64,000 nt of DNA from Gracilaria gracilis (GCA_030374805.1 JARGSG010000115.1:1-64000); one strand, 5' to 3'. Numbered from the stretch's first letter, positions 34,046-45,754 are shown. Made by a program: numbers and translations. The notes: generated by a model not told the origin, from the letters alone.

Positions 34046-34930
34046 TCATTCCAACCCTGCATTTGGATCCTGAGTCTCAGCTTCCCTAAATTTCAAGTTG
34101 AAGAACTCCACCGGAACACTTTCTCCATTCTCGTACGCCCTCCCAGCCTCTTTTCCTACTGTCCCTCCAGTATGCGTTCCACCGTTCGCAGAGCCGCCGG
34201 AGCACCACGAAACCCAACTAGTGGGGCCCCACCCCGCGGCTGCCGCGACACACACACGTCCGAATCCACATCCATCACCACCCCACCCTTTCGCCGCTTC
34301 CTCAGCCGACCTCCCCCAACCTCCCCTACATTCCCTTCTCCGCTCTTTCCTCTCACACACTCACGTCCTACCAAAGAGCCTGGCGTCACCAGCGACCCTT
34401 TTTCTCTTTCTCCATCCCTCGCAGCGCCTCCTGCCCACGCCAGCTCCTCCACCTACAACAACAATTTTCACGCCTTCTCCACCTGTCCCACTTGCGCCTC
34501 CGACACCTCCCCGCGGCCCCTCAGTCTCATATTCCCGCTTCTTAGCTTCATCATCTCCATCCCAACACACTCTACAGTCCCACTCACATTCCTTTCACTC
34601 CCCACTCCAGCCAACTTCATCGTTTTCCGAATCGTGGAAATCAAATCCATTGGCACCCCAATTTCCGACACACTCAGCACTACCACTCCCATCTCACCCA
34701 TCATCTCAGAAATTCAGTCATCCAAATGCTCCCTCATACCTCCTCCAAGCCCCTTTAAACGCTCCTCCACCTCCGCCGCAAGCATCCTCTCCGGTCCCCC
34801 ATCCCCCTCTCCACCCCCTATTTCCTCTTTCCCCGCCTTCCAAACCTTGTCCTCTCTCCTTCCTCCCCGGAGGGGTCTCTGTTCTCGTCTTCCGTTGAAG
34901 CAGAACCACTAGATTTTCGTCCCACTCCAC
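34046..34930 (-). pseudogene. Coiled-coil protein of the transposon (copy III)
   Basis: A start at 34930 gives MEWDENLVVLL, aligned with MSNGYVGDEELMALL of copy IV. Visible regions are a Gly-rich linker, GVVVLSVSEIGVPMDLISTI near 34640-34695, a heptad region (GNMRLRGRGEVSEAQVGQVEKA) near 34470-34535, an Arg/Lys-rich stretch (RLRKRRKGG), and the conserved C-terminus FFNLKFREAETQDPNAGLE ending at 34046. Frames shift near 34700, 34470 and 34190, so the product is broken. Long Pro/Ser open frames on the opposite strand are shadows. Confidence 0.6.
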
Positions 34931-35402
34931 TCACCCGTCGCACTGTCGGCCACACACCCACTTGCGCCGCACAACCATTTGTACCCCATTCATACTTACT
35001 CCAATTTCCCGCCGTTTCGAACAATTTCCATTTTTTTTCTTAGAAATCCGCACAATTTCCCTACTTTTGTCCATACCATATCCCATTGAAGCCCCCGATG
35101 CACCAACTCTCAAGTATCAACGGTGCCATGGACTCTTACTTTCTATGCTTTACTTCACTGCATACCTTTTCATAAACACACTCTTTGGCCCTACTTCCAC
35201 TACAGTCCCGCTGCGCATGTCTTTCCATATCTAATCGTACAAAACCCCTTGTCCCCTGGAACATTTTTCCCATGACCACAATAACAGCCGTTGACTCTAC
35301 TTAAACCTTTTCTCACTCCCTTACATGTAGACAACTTTGTTTTCAAAGTCACCAACACCGGACAGCTTCCAACAGCCCATATCTTCAAATAAACTCGCCG
35401 CA

Positions 35403-36228
35403 ATGTCCTCCCATTCATTTCCCTCCGTTCTACAATTATCGCAGCTTTTTTCATAGGTAAAGGGCGTATTATCACCATGGATTACAACAATGGTTCCCCT
35501 GAACATAACTTTCTCTCCATCGAGAAATATATTTCTCCAGATTGCCTTCCTCAAGGTCCAATCTTCTTCTGTGGCACGAACCACCTTCTCAAAAAATTGA
35601 TTCTATTTTGCCTGGAATCACGAATAGAAGACTTTAGTCTTCATCCAGAATGGTCGCATTAATCCCATCTTTTCCAAACACGAAATTGAGCACTGAATAC
35701 CAGCCGCTCTTTACATCGCCGTTCCTACTGTCGACGCTTCCCCATAGGATGGTATCGCGCCTCCCTCTCCCATAGTCTAACCACAGCCCCCGGAAAGGGG
35801 ACTCTGACAATAGCTGAAAGCCTCTAGAGCGCAGGTCTTACTTGCAGTAATGTGGACAAAAACGCCTTTCCCACGTCTTACTACCAAAACCTAGTTTGGA
35901 TCTCTTCTTTTAATTTAAGTTCTTCATTTAGATTCGTTACCATGCATGAAGTGGCTACCGAGTACAAAAGCATTGTCTCAAATATTGTTAAGGAGCTTCT
36001 AGGGATGCTCAATTTCAACACAGGACTCTCCTACAATATCCAGCCCACAGTGGAATCTCTTCTGAAATACGGCAACACCCTTATTACCTTCCCAGCCTCT
36101 TTCTCGGAGTATGAATCCAGAAATGCCTACTTTTATCTCACCTCCGCAGATCAATAAGTAGCCAAAAGGCGGGATCCTTCCTTTTTCCACACCAACTCTG
36201 ACATTGTTCTTGGAAATGACAATCTCTA
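35403..36228 (+). pseudogene. Rossmann-fold reductase-like protein (copy III)
   Basis: Start MSSHSF at 35403 matches MSSHSSS of copy I. After an early shift the frame gives IGKGRIITMDYNNGSPEHNFL, where the glycine motif is partly lost, then GPIFFCGTNHLLKK, a damaged stretch to 35850, and from 35852 YYQNLVWISSFNL, MHEVATEYKSIVSNIVKELL and FPASFSEYESRNAYFYLTSA. A TAA at 36155 precedes the conserved tail (FFHTNSDIVL). This copy is more decayed than those in elements I and IV and is certainly not functional. Confidence 0.65.
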
Positions 36229-36414
36229 GTAATTGGAACAAATTAAAAACCTTACATTCCTTACATTCACACAAAATCTATTCAGCTCATTCATATTAAC
36301 CCATTTTCTCTCCAGTTCTCTTTATGTTACCGTTCAAACGGATCATGAGTTCACATTTCATGTCAGGCCTCTATCAAGAACACACACAATAATACAGGCA
36401 CTATATTAAAACTA

Positions 36415-36610
36415 CTTATCTTCGTCATCTATTAGCGTCTGTCCTTTTTCGTAACCCCTGTCTGTATTTTTATCATGACCACCTAACATCTCTTTATTTT
36501 CATTTTCGTGCTCGTCCTCTCCATCCTATATATCTTCCATTCCACTCTCTTCCTTCTTTGTACCCCTCTCTCTCTTGTTCACTACCTTCTACTTCATCAT
36601 GTCCACTTGA
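36415..36610 (-). pseudogene. 3' stub of the ParB/dioxygenase gene in element III
   Basis: The minus strand reads an acidic tail comparable base by base with 7430-7590 of element I. Shared are GGAATGGAAGATATA, AAAGAGATGTTAGGTGG, CGAAAAAGGACAGACG and GATGACGAAGATAAGTAG. Everything upstream (dioxygenase and ParB-like domains) is missing, and the palindrome array begins only about 160 bp away. It is the footprint of an internal deletion. Confidence 0.8.
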
Positions 36611-36771
36611 TGGTCGTTTAAAGTGTACACCGTGCCTATATCGTATTTTAGAGCATACTCGCGCACCATTTACAAAGACACATTAAGCTCATATCATCTA
36701 TAACACACTTGCACAACAATTTTCAAGCAATAGATAAATGTTAAAAGTCTCTGACGGACTAATTTCAGCCG

Positions 36772-37574
36772 TGGACAGCGGACTGGGGTGGCGTGGCGCT
36801 TCATCGGTGCACCAATGAAGGGCCACGGCACCCTGGTTCGCTGTGCCAACACGCCGTGTGTGGGAAACCTGTGGTAGCGGCATACGTGGCACCACCAGCG
36901 CGCCGTTGACAGCGGACCTGGTTGTGGTGGCGTTTCATCGGTGCACCGATGAAGCGCCACGACACCCTGGTCCGCTGTCCCAACGCGCCGTGAGTGATGA
37001 AGCTGAGGCGGTGGCACACGTGGCACCACCAACGCGCATTTGACAGTGGACCCGGGCGTGGTGGCGCTCCATCGGTGCACCGATGAAGCGCCAGGGCACC
37101 CTGGTCCGCTGTCCCCAAAAAAATTTATCTATTTTTAACTCATTAGAACGACAGCCGGAGACAGCGGATGTAGGTGTCATGGCGCTTCATTGTTCCACCG
37201 ATGATGCCCCATGACACCTCCGTCCGCTGTCCCTGGTGCGTTTGAGGTGTTACATATGCCAGCTCCCTACCTATATCATTCACGACGCATGGACAGCGGG
37301 CCGGGGTGCACACCAGCTTCATCGCTCATGGCCGGTGGCTGTGCCACGTATACAAGCACCCAAGCTTCATCACTTACAGTGCGTTGGGACAGCGGGCTGG
37401 TATGTTTTGGCGCTTCATCGGTTTACCGATGAAGCCCCACGAGACCTCCGTCCGCTGTCTTAGGCTGTAGTTTAAATAAGCTGAAAATAATTTTTTTTTG
37501 GGACAGCGGACTGGGCGGGCGTGGCACTTCATCGATGCATCGATGAAGCGCCACGTTACCTCAGTCCGCTGTTC
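36772..37574. repeat. Palindrome array of element III (six hairpins)
   Basis: Units lie at 36772-36847, 36906-36981, 37040-37115, 37158-37233, 37386-37461 and 37500-37574, plus a half-unit near 37290. Arms begin ACAGCGGAC and centres read TTCATCGGTGCACCGATGAA or close variants. Spacers of about 58 bp between the first three contain CGCCGT(G)TGTG...CATACGTGGCACCACCA(G/A)CGCG, so palindrome plus spacer forms a direct repeat of about 134 bp there. Confidence 0.9.
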
Positions 37575-38640
37575 AGGAGACCCAGCCAACAAGAAATGAG
37601 GTAATTCTTTTTCGGCATGGATAGCGGTCTGAAGCAGTACTGGGACTACATCGATGTATCAATGAAGTTCTCTCTCGCTCCGGTCAACTTTGAGACTTTC
37701 CTGGTGTCTCCTTCTGGATATAGGACGTGGGGTGGCCCAGATTGGTTCTTTATCAATTTCACGGATTAGAACCCATAATGACTCGTTGCGCTGTTCAATT
37801 GACCTAGCGAAGTTGGTAGTATTTGATTGTCTACTAGGTTCATGCTAACTCTTTTGCCAAACGAATTGAAGCCTGTGAATGAAAGAGTGGCACCATGAGA
37901 GTACGGTGACATTCGCTTTGAGTGTGGGGTTTTGTACACATAAAATAGTTGGATACTTAAACAGTAATTAGGGGCGTTCGGTTATTCGCTACCTAGCATG
38001 ACTGAAAGTGTAGATTTGTTGATAAAAGAAACTTTTTCTGGCTACATTACAACATATTGTACCCCTCACAATGATAATGCACCAGAGCCCACGAGGATCT
38101 CAGATATAAGAGGATTTGTCGACAATAGAAAGATTATGTCTGCAGGCATACGTCGGAAAATGATTGTAAGAGGAGCTTTGTGAAAGGTATTACACGTTGT
38201 GAGAGTTTCAGATAATTTGCAGACCGTAACAGGAGGCATTTTGCCACGCGGTGCAGTGGCCGTGGCACACTGTAATGCATCCCTACGAGGTAGAGAGGCA
38301 ACTACTTATACAACTTTTCTTTTCCGCAATCATTAAGAGTATCGGGTAAGGATCCGATCCACGACAATTAGTATTCCCCATCCAGGTCTAGATTTAACCG
38401 GTCGTTGAGTATATTTCTACTATGTGCCCACGGTGTTCGGACTCCTTTCACATACCCCGATCGCCCCTGACGTTCCGTACCTCCTATTTTCGTGACGACC
38501 GCTGGTACGTACGCCTACTTACAAGCTTCATTCCTATTCCGACCGTAACATGCGACTACCGGCACGCTAGCCAAATAACCTACCAATCGGGCGTTTTGAA
38601 GTTGCGAGGATGGTGGTCGATTGTTTGAAGATGGAATAAT
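37575..38640. other. Unassigned DNA in element III
   Basis: About 1 kb without a recognisable gene. It occupies the place where element IV has the methyltransferase-SET gene, but no motif of that protein is visible in any frame. The sequence is less strand-biased than the flanking genes. Confidence 0.4.
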
Positions 38641-40918
38641 GGACGGAATGGAAGGATTTTCGAGCTGCAGGTGAACGAAATACTACGGAGAATGCTTCTG
38701 TTCTGATTTCCTAAAAAGAGACCAGCGTGATGAGCTTGAAAACGCTGAGGTTCAATTCACTGAGTGGATAGAAGCGAAAGGTACTGTAGGAAAAAAATCG
38801 TTAGATGAGGTCTAGAGGGGGGTTGGACTCCGGAACGGGAGAGTATTTTAGAAATGCGGGGTTTCAATGGTTTGTCACTTGGTGTTGCGAGATTCTTGGA
38901 GAGGCTAGTAGTGATGAGGGAGGAATACTTTATGGAGAATTTAACGCGGAGACTTGGAGTCGTTCTTGATTGCTACGTAGCAGCGTGCCGACCGGAGGAG
39001 CCCAGTTTTAGTCGTTTGGTTTTGGAACCGGGGAGACGGCAAGGATGGGACAGAAAGAAGAGAGGGGAGAGGGTAGAATGAATAAGAGTGGAAGAGTGGT
39101 TTTAGGATGGAGGAGCGGACGGGGTTGAAGGAATGCCGGGACTTTTAGGAATGGGGAGTAGTCAGGAGTGACTCTGATTTGATTCTCTTGATGGCTACGA
39201 GTTTGATGAGCTTGGAGATGCCGAGATGGAATTTATGGAGTGATTCGAAGGGGAAGATGTTCTAAGGGGAGAGGAGAGGGGTGATGTTGAGGAGAGGGTA
39301 AGGCTCGAAGAGGGAGGACTGTTTTGTGAGGGAAAGGGAGTGGAATGCTTCAACGGCCTTTTTCTTGGTGTTTCGGGCGATTCTAGGCTTTCTGACGAGG
39401 TGAGCCTTCTCAGAATCTTGGAAGAGGGCAGAGTGTGATTTGCGGGCAGCGAGAGTCTGGGACTAGGATCAAAAAGTGCGGGGATGGAATTCGTACATTG
39501 AGCTCGAAGCGGCGGGCGGTACATCAGTGGCATAGCTGCTGGGAGTGGGTGCCGTGGGAGAAGCCGAGAATGTCGTTTGCTTCTGGGATGCCTGCGCAGT
39601 AGCTGGAGATGATTTTGGGACAATGGCAGAGCACTTCATCAACGTCACGAAAGGGGAAGCTAGTGAGGCTGGAGGAGAGAGAATGGTAGAGGAGGTTGGA
39701 GATGGTACCTTGGATGCGTTGTATTTTGGAAGAGTGAGAGATGCTGGAAAAGGTTTGGGGTATGCAATCGGGGTCTTGAAAACTGCTGGCCAGATTGAAA
39801 CAGATTGGCAGGTATCCAAGAAGGGCGAGGTTGCCGGTGATACATTTGGGACGGAACGAATCAGAGAAGTTGAGGAGAGTGATGTAAACGGGGTGGGGAG
39901 TGCTGGAAGAGGATTTAAAAGAGGTGAAGGACTTGTCGGAGTATACTTGGACGAAGCAGATGTAGGAGTCGATAACGGTGTTCTCAGGGGTTTGCCCGAT
40001 GCAGGAGTTATTGGAGAACAGCACGATTGCGAGCTTGAGGGCTCGAACAGCTTCTTTTCCGAGAGAGGAAGCCATGGGGTGAGCGAAAGCAGTAGAGCTG
40101 AAGGAGGTTGTATGCGGGACGAGGTGGAAGAAGATGTTGTCGGATTATGCGAGTGCGAGTTGCCGTTTAAGGATTTGGATAGCATCCTTTCGTAAGGTAG
40201 TGGCTGTGAAGAGATGCTGTGGGTCGTACAGGGTGGAGGGGGTGAAACCGATGTTGCTGATTCGTTGTTGGAAGTGTTCTGTTTGAAGTTTGAGACACTG
40301 GGAGGCGGAAGAGACAGTGTTGTGGGAGGCTGAATTGGAGAAGGCGGGGTCGTGGAGGAGAGAGATGAGTTCGTCTGTTTCACGGTGTCCGAGGGTGGAA
40401 GCGATGGAAGAGATGTAGAGGACCATTCGTTCAAGGTGGGGGTTGTTAAGGAGAGAGAAGAGGGAGGGCGGTGGAGGAGGTGGGGAGGGGGAGAGGGAGC
40501 AGACCGGGGTGCCTACAATATGGTAGGCGTCTTGTGTGTGGACGGAGAGGGAGAGCTGTTGCTGGTGGTAGGAGTCGTCGTCGGCGATGGGGACGTTATC
40601 GGAAGGGCGATTGGAGAAAGGAGGTAGAGGTGGTGGTGGGAGTTGGGGAGTGGACTTGTGACGCTTTGTGCGTAGGGTGAAGTGAGGGACGTTGCCGCCG
40701 GGGGAGAGGAAAGGCTGGTGGGCAGTGAGACGGTTGGAGCATCTTCTCTGGTGCCTTTGAATGGCGAGGATGGTGCGAGTAAAGAAGGAGCAGCCTTCAA
40801 AGCAGCAATTAGGCATGGCGGGGAGCGGTGTGGGGGTGTTGAGGGAAAGGTGGGGTACGTAGTGGGGAGCGTAATATGGCGCATGAAGGGTGGGATGAAT
40901 TGATGGGAGAGGTGGCAC
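38640..40918 (-). pseudogene. Plavaka-type (CACTA clade) DDE transposase, best copy
   Basis: The frame is open from 40918 to 40145. A second Met at 40816 opens MPNCCFEGCSFFTR, a C-x4-C-x12-H-x4-C zinc finger with RHQRRC. Then come LYISSIASTLGHRETDELISLL and LRKDAIQILKRQL. After a stop the frame continues with VIDSYICFVQVYSD, HPVYITLLNFSDSF and GNLALLGYLPIC (about 39850-39880), matching the PVYLTIGNI...LLGYLP block of Plavaka transposases. It goes on with CHCPKIISSYCAGIPEANDI, LGFSHGT and a Cys pair near 39520-39600. FESLHKFHLGISKLIK near 39205-39250 matches the LHNxxLGxxK block. From about 39190 down to 38640 only fragments are readable. Three or more frameshifts or stops. Confidence 0.8.
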
Positions 40919-41094
40919 GTGATGCGGAGGCGTTTCAATAGTGAGAGAATAAACGGCCGATATCTGATATGAGAGTTGTTGTATAGATATGCTGCATTTC
41001 TATAGAGAGTTCCTATTCTAAGGGTTTGTATTCTTCTAATCGTATTTCAGAAGCAGCTATCTATGTATATATATCCCTATTCGGCGCCATATAC

Positions 41095-41357
41095 TCTAAA
41101 TAAGTGCCACTTACACACTTACATTGGGTTCAAAAACTAGCATGAACGGAATCAACATGCTAGTTTTGTCTTTCATCCGAACTAGCAATGATGGAAATAA
41201 TCTCGAGTGATTCCTTCCACGCAAACTAGCACAAGTAGAAATGTGGAAATATTTTCGGAAATTAGGTACATCCAAATTTGGACAAACGCACTGGTTTTTC
41301 GATCATTTTAATACGGTCATTTTTGAAACCAAAACTAGCATTCCGATAACATCGACG
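41095..41357. repeat. Transposase-side terminus of element III with TGCTAG repeats
   Basis: This mirrors 23360-23630: AAAACTAGCATGAACGG, CATGCTAGTTTTGTC, GAACTAGCAATGATGG, AAACTAGCACAAGTAG and finally AAACTAGCATTCCGATAACA leading to the end at 41357. The two transposase-side ends share the variant TGTTATCGG, while the coiled-coil-side ends have TGTTCT(C/T/A)GG, so the two termini of the family are distinguishable. Confidence 0.85.
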
Positions 41358-41479
41358 TGTTATTGACGTAACCGATTAAATGGAAAAAGACCGTACATGG
41401 AAGAACCAAGAGGTAAGGTTAAGTTTAAATCTACTTCTCAAAGCTAACCTTTTCACGATCTAACCTATTGTGTACCCAG

Positions 41480-43600
41480 ATTGGCACGGCATCCGTGCGC
41501 TCTACTGCAGAAGGTGCGGCGTTCCCCAATGTCAGTGATACTGGGTCTTTTGCAGAGCTTCTTCAACACCGTCCTCCTCCAATATGGGGAACACAAACAC
41601 CTCTGCGTCGAATCAGGAGTACACTGCAGAAGAGGGTGTGCGTTGGTCTTTTGTTGCATACCTCGATCAGATGGATGGAAGGGCACAGCACGAAGTGCTT
41701 CAACATCTGCAGTACATGGCTGAATATTTCGGTTTCAACCTTTTCATCCGAAATTCCCATTACAAGAAGGAGAATGAGAAGAAAGTGTTGCTATGCAGGT
41801 ATGTAAAGTGCACAAGGATGTTTGGAGAGGATTAAAATGTCCTTGAAGCCTGAAAATTCGCAGAGTTTGTGTGTCTGAGGCAGAGAAGGGGAAGCATCAT
41901 TACTGCTGACTTTGCTAAAGCTCACCACAGTCACCCACCAAAAAAAACCGAGTACGACGTAGACTCTCACCGGAAATAAAGCGCGAGGCGAGGCATTTGC
42001 CCAGGACATTGCATCTACTGTACAACGTAGTCTTGAAGCTTATTGAATCGAAGTACGGTGTTATGGTGGACAGGAATCTGTTTAGAAAGCGTTTAAAGTA
42101 TATTTATGATACGCAGTACCCACGCCATAACGAGTGTCTCAGACTGTATCAGAACCTCCTTGAACTACATTCCCCCAACTCGAGCCATATAATTTACTGC
42201 CGAACTAACATTGAGAGCGGTTTGCAATACGTAGCCTGGTCTCTGGAGGACTGAATAAGTGACTACTAGCGATACGGGATTGTGCTGGGAGTCTCGGTGG
42301 ATTGAAAAGCGATTGCAAACCGCTCTAAACTTTGCCTCGTCAGTATAGACGGACGGGGCAATGAACAGAACTTGACCACTTATTTTATGAAGTACATGGG
42401 AGACGAAACCATGAAGAGCTTTCTTTGAGTTCTGCAACAATTTAAGGAGTGCATGCGCATATCTCCTTCCTCATTCACCGTGGATCAGTTCGCGTCTCTC
42501 TTCGGAGGTGTACGGGAAGTCTTCTTTACTTCATACTTAATGTTGGATGATTGGCATTTAAACAAGTACCAAGGCCCAAACGTTGATCGCTGGTGTACTT
42601 CCATAGGGAGGATGGACATGGGTACACAAATGAAGAACGAGTTCTTCTTGCTTCACCAAAGTACGACTGTGGACAGGGTCGAGGAGCGCAAAACTAATTT
42701 GGAACAAAGTTACTTTACAGCTTCAGGAGCAGTGCACCGCAATGGTACAAATATCTATATAACAACAATCCTTCAATGCTTATGCGATATTGGAAGGACC
42801 TGAACCTCCCGTATAAATTCTTTTTCCAGGGTTCCGGGTACTTTGAAGCATCTCACTCGAGATATCGAGATTCCATTTTGAATAATGATGTCCCGTTCTC
42901 CCAGGTACCCATCTTCATGACCTCCCTAACAGCCCGTTTGAAACACGAGCGTCGTAAGAAGGCTTCAATACATGATGTGGCCCGGCGAAACCGTTAACTG
43001 ACATCCGGACTGCCGTTATCTGTGGACATGTCTTCTATGCTTACCCAAAATTTCACGAGTTATAGTGTTTCTGAGTTCTTGAAAAAGAGCGTCAGCTATT
43101 CTTCTTTCTACAAGGTAGCCGACGCTGTCGTACTTCGCGCACGCTATGCATTTCTGAAGTACGACATCGACGTAGAAGGTCTCCAAACTTCTGGTTATCG
43201 ACCACTCTTTGTATTCTCCGTGAAACGTTCCGCAGCGATAGGGAACACGGCTTCTCAGAGCAATATCTCGAGCAGGATATATTATCCGTATCTCCAAAAA
43301 CGCGTCGATGCTCCAGATAAGATAACTGGGAAACGTAGCTGCCGTAATATGACGGCCTGAAGCATTTCTTTTGCACACATGACCCGCCTCCTTGTAGCTT
43401 TCACGATGTAGTGGACAGGCGGCCGCAAATTTGAGAGACTCTCCCCCTCCATTTCCAAATCTCGGACCCTTGGCTCTCCTACTGGAACAGATATCCAGAG
43501 TATTAGACACTTACGGACATTTTGAAGCTGTGCAAAACAGCCTCAGGGTCATTTCCAGACCACCATCCTCCGGGATCTCAGGATAGAAACGCAAGTGAAA
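41480..43600 (+). pseudogene. Possible Mutator-like (MULE) transposase remnant
   Basis: Frames in order: 41584-41835 with EVLQHLQYMAEYFGFNLFIR and VLLCRY, reminiscent of the FAR1-like DNA-binding start of MULE transposases; 42000-42254 with MVDRNLFRKRLKYIYDTQ; 42453-42803 with FGGVREVFFTSYLMLDDWH; 42776-42997; and near 43370 a frame reading FFCTHDPPPCSFHDVV, similar to a degenerate SWIM zinc finger. None of the core catalytic motifs could be assigned. The family call rests on the two ends and is tentative; alternatives are another DDE family or an eroded host gene with introns. Confidence 0.35.
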
Positions 43601-43701
43601 CTCCAACTTCCGCATGAATCCCAAACAGAGAAGGGGCCAGGCAAGTTCTGGCAGAACTCACGGTCTAGAGAAGAAAATAGGTATCTTCTTACGCTTCATA
43701 T

Positions 43702-44169
43702 GTGAATTGCAAATCACTGTGTCACCAGATGCATCGAGGTACCCGAAGCTATGGGAGAGTAGCACTTGAAAGCCTGCAGAAGCATATAAAAAACGGATTA
43801 AGGCATTTGAACCCTGGGCGATACCCACACAGACCGCAAGACGTCCTACCGACGGTAGCCTATGTACCAGACCTTCCTACGCAACAATCACATGCCGCGA
43901 ATGTGGTCCTCGAAAATCCAATCGCTGGTTTTGGTTCAAAGGCTAGAAAGCGAAAGAAGTCTTTCCAAGAGCGAGGAAGCTCGAAGTTGCAAAAGCGGGA
44001 TCACAGCGATGAAAGAACGACCGCGATAGAACTTCCGCGTGAAGCAGCTGACGTATTAAGTGTTCCAAACGAAGAAACGGCAGGGCGAACGCCAGCGGAA
44101 GCGATTCGTAGGGCCGTCTCTGTGGTAGAACACCCAGACAATGCGTATGGCGACAGTAGAAGATATTAG
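43702..44169 (+). CDS. Basic protein of unknown function, 155 residues
   Basis: Open frame with a basic patch KARKRKKSFQERGSSKLQKR near residues 75-95 that could be a nuclear localisation signal, and an acidic/Ala-rich C-terminus. It may be the 3' end of the preceding transposase-like remnant. No domain recognised and no second copy in the window to test conservation. Confidence 0.3.
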   Translation: MNCKSLCHQMHRGTRSYGRVALESLQKHIKNGLRHLNPGRYPHRPQDVLPTVAYVPDLPTQQSHAANVVLENPIAGFGSKARKRKKSFQERGSSKLQKRDHSDERTTAIELPREAADVLSVPNEETAGRTPAEAIRRAVSVVEHPDNAYGDSRRY

Positions 44170-44479
44170 TTGGTGTTCATTATCCTCCCCGTTTAAAAGG
44201 AGTCGTTGATGGATATCGTTCGTACTAGAGAGAGCTCAGACAGATAGTACTTGGCTTCATGCATAGCGTAGGGAGTTCTTGCTGTGGTCTATACTGGGGT
44301 TTTCGCATCGCGGTTGCTTGCCGTGAGGCGTTTTTGGTGGGGTGGGTAGGGCTGTGTGGGTGGCCTGGGTGAGTCGGGCTGTCCTTGTGGGTGGCCTGGC
44401 TTCAGGTTGTGGTTGTCTCACTTCTCATTTTAAAAAGCGCGCGCTCTGACTTGATGGAGCCAGGCAGGTCACGCGCTTG
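44170..44479. other. G/T-rich intergenic DNA
   Basis: About 300 bp. The stretch 44330-44410 is G/T-rich (GGGTGGGTAGGGCTGTGTGGG, then two GTGGGTGGCCTGG repeats). No gene. Confidence 0.45.
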
Positions 44480-44645
44480 GAGAAGGCAAATCACGAATTG
44501 CGCCAGGGCGGTTCTTCTGACTTGGCTGTGGTTTACTGGAGAGAAACACCCCCGTCGTTAAGAGAGGATCCTCTCAAATTTGTATCATAAAAAGGGAGGT
44601 TCCAAACGTTTTTTCTACGACCCCTACGGTGCGTAGGATCTTCGC
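44480..44645 (-). repeat. Dispersed repeat, inverted copy of 32560-32720
   Basis: The reverse complement contains TATGATACAAATTTGAG, GATCCTCTCTTAACGACGG, CTCCAGTAAACCACAGC and GATTTGCCTTCTCC, matching the first copy with roughly 75-80% identity by eye. It lies about 150 bp from the 3' end of the Harbinger-like transposase and may be that element's terminus. Confidence 0.65.
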
Positions 44646-44799
44646 TTCCGCTTGCAAACCGAAGACGAATAAAACGGGTTCCTATAATACTGGATACTTG
44701 ATGTTGCTATTGCCATGTGTAATTCTGAGGTTCCCAATCTTAAATCCCGTCTCCAATTGCTGTGTAGGCTGGGAGCAGCAGGAAACTCTTGAAAACTGA

Positions 44800-45754
44800 T
44801 TATTTCATACAGACTTGAGACATCCTTTTCTTCCCCACCCAAGACAATAGTTTCAATTCCATCTGATCGCTAAAAAACACAGGCTCCAGGTTATAAAGAA
44901 ATTGACAAACATTTGCTACTGTATAATATACAACTTTTTGCTTGTCAATTGAATGTCTCAGCGGAACAAACAAACACTGAAACGACTTCAAACGCTTGGT
45001 GACGGCCCCAGCTGAGAATTAACACATGAGAAGAAGGCACTGGGCCCGCCGGGCTGGATGTGACTAGTCGTTTCATCAGGATACCCAGCATCCGCTAAAA
45101 CCAATTCGCCCATATTTAACACTTCTTTCAAACGAAGTCGATAAATAACTAGATCAGTAAACTCGCCACATGCAAACGGGCAATGAAGCCAAACAATTTT
45201 GTAGTCGTCAATTGAAAACCCAACTTCGGACATCAACACTGCCGCGTTTAGCTTATACCTGTACGAACTTGAGCTCAACAGTGTGGGCTCCTGTATTGTG
45301 CAGTCGGTGCTATCTACAGACAACTTGTCTATAGAAAACTGTCTGTTTCGAAGGTGATGGTTCCAAGTGATCTTCATAGTAGATGACAGAAAACAGAAGA
45401 CCATGAACAAGGACGATGAAACCCCCTCCCAATTACCACATTCATATCGGATGAAGCCTCTAGAACGCACCAAACCCATTTGCGCAAGGGTTTTCGATCG
45501 CATTGGGCGACAGTGCACAAGAAACTCTCCGAACCATAGACCTTTAGAAATATTAATGCCCACAATATATGTTTGGGATAGCAGCTCCTTGGGAGGAGAG
45601 GCGCAACTCTCTCCCATATAGGGAGCAGAAGTTCCAAAGGAACGCCAAAATGTGTTCTCACTCTGCGTTTCGTAGTATTACACACGTCTTCACTGCGGTC
45701 GAGAATATTTGTGGCAGCCTTTTGAAAGTCGAACAAAGAACAAGATCGCGCCAT
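44800..45754 (-). pseudogene. PIF/Harbinger-like DDE transposase, two frameshifts
   Basis: From 45754 the frame reads MARSCSLFD, HFGVPLELLLPIWERV, HILWALIFLKVYGSE and PLRKWVWCVLEAS, the N-terminal domain of Harbinger transposases (LLWALxFLKxY...RKW). After a shift near 45400, 44988-45390 gives SVDSTDCTIQEP (first Asp, DGTDCPIxEP-type), KLNAAVLMSEVGFSI, HCPFACGEFTDLVIYR (second Asp region) and GELVLADAGYPD. After another shift near 45000 it continues AVTKRLKSFQCLFVPLRHSI and FLYNLEPVF. Motif order and length (about 310 codons) fit a DDE_Tnp_4-type protein. Frameshifts suggest inactivity. Confidence 0.8.

Larger units (their letters stand above)
33776..41357 (+). mobile_element. Element III: complete short-form Plavaka-like transposon
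   Basis: Termini are CGTCGGTGTTCTTGGAATGC at 33776 and the inverse of CGTCGATGTTATCGGAATGC ending at 41357. Length is 7582 bp. Contents from left: coiled-coil gene (minus), reductase-like gene (plus), a ~200-bp 3' stub of the ParB/dioxygenase gene (minus), palindrome array, unassigned DNA, transposase (minus). The left 2.9 kb is collinear with element IV. The flanks are ...TTCTG and TGTTA; a 2-bp TG duplication is possible but too short to be evidence. Confidence 0.85.

Noticed and set aside
33774-41359. 2-bp TG target-site duplication of element III
   Set aside because: Two bases are too few to be evidence and element II shows no matching duplication.
43016-43510. 164-codon minus-strand ORF with scattered Cys/His
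   Set aside because: It overlaps the plus-strand transposase-like frames that continue on both sides; the Cys/His spacing fits no known finger.
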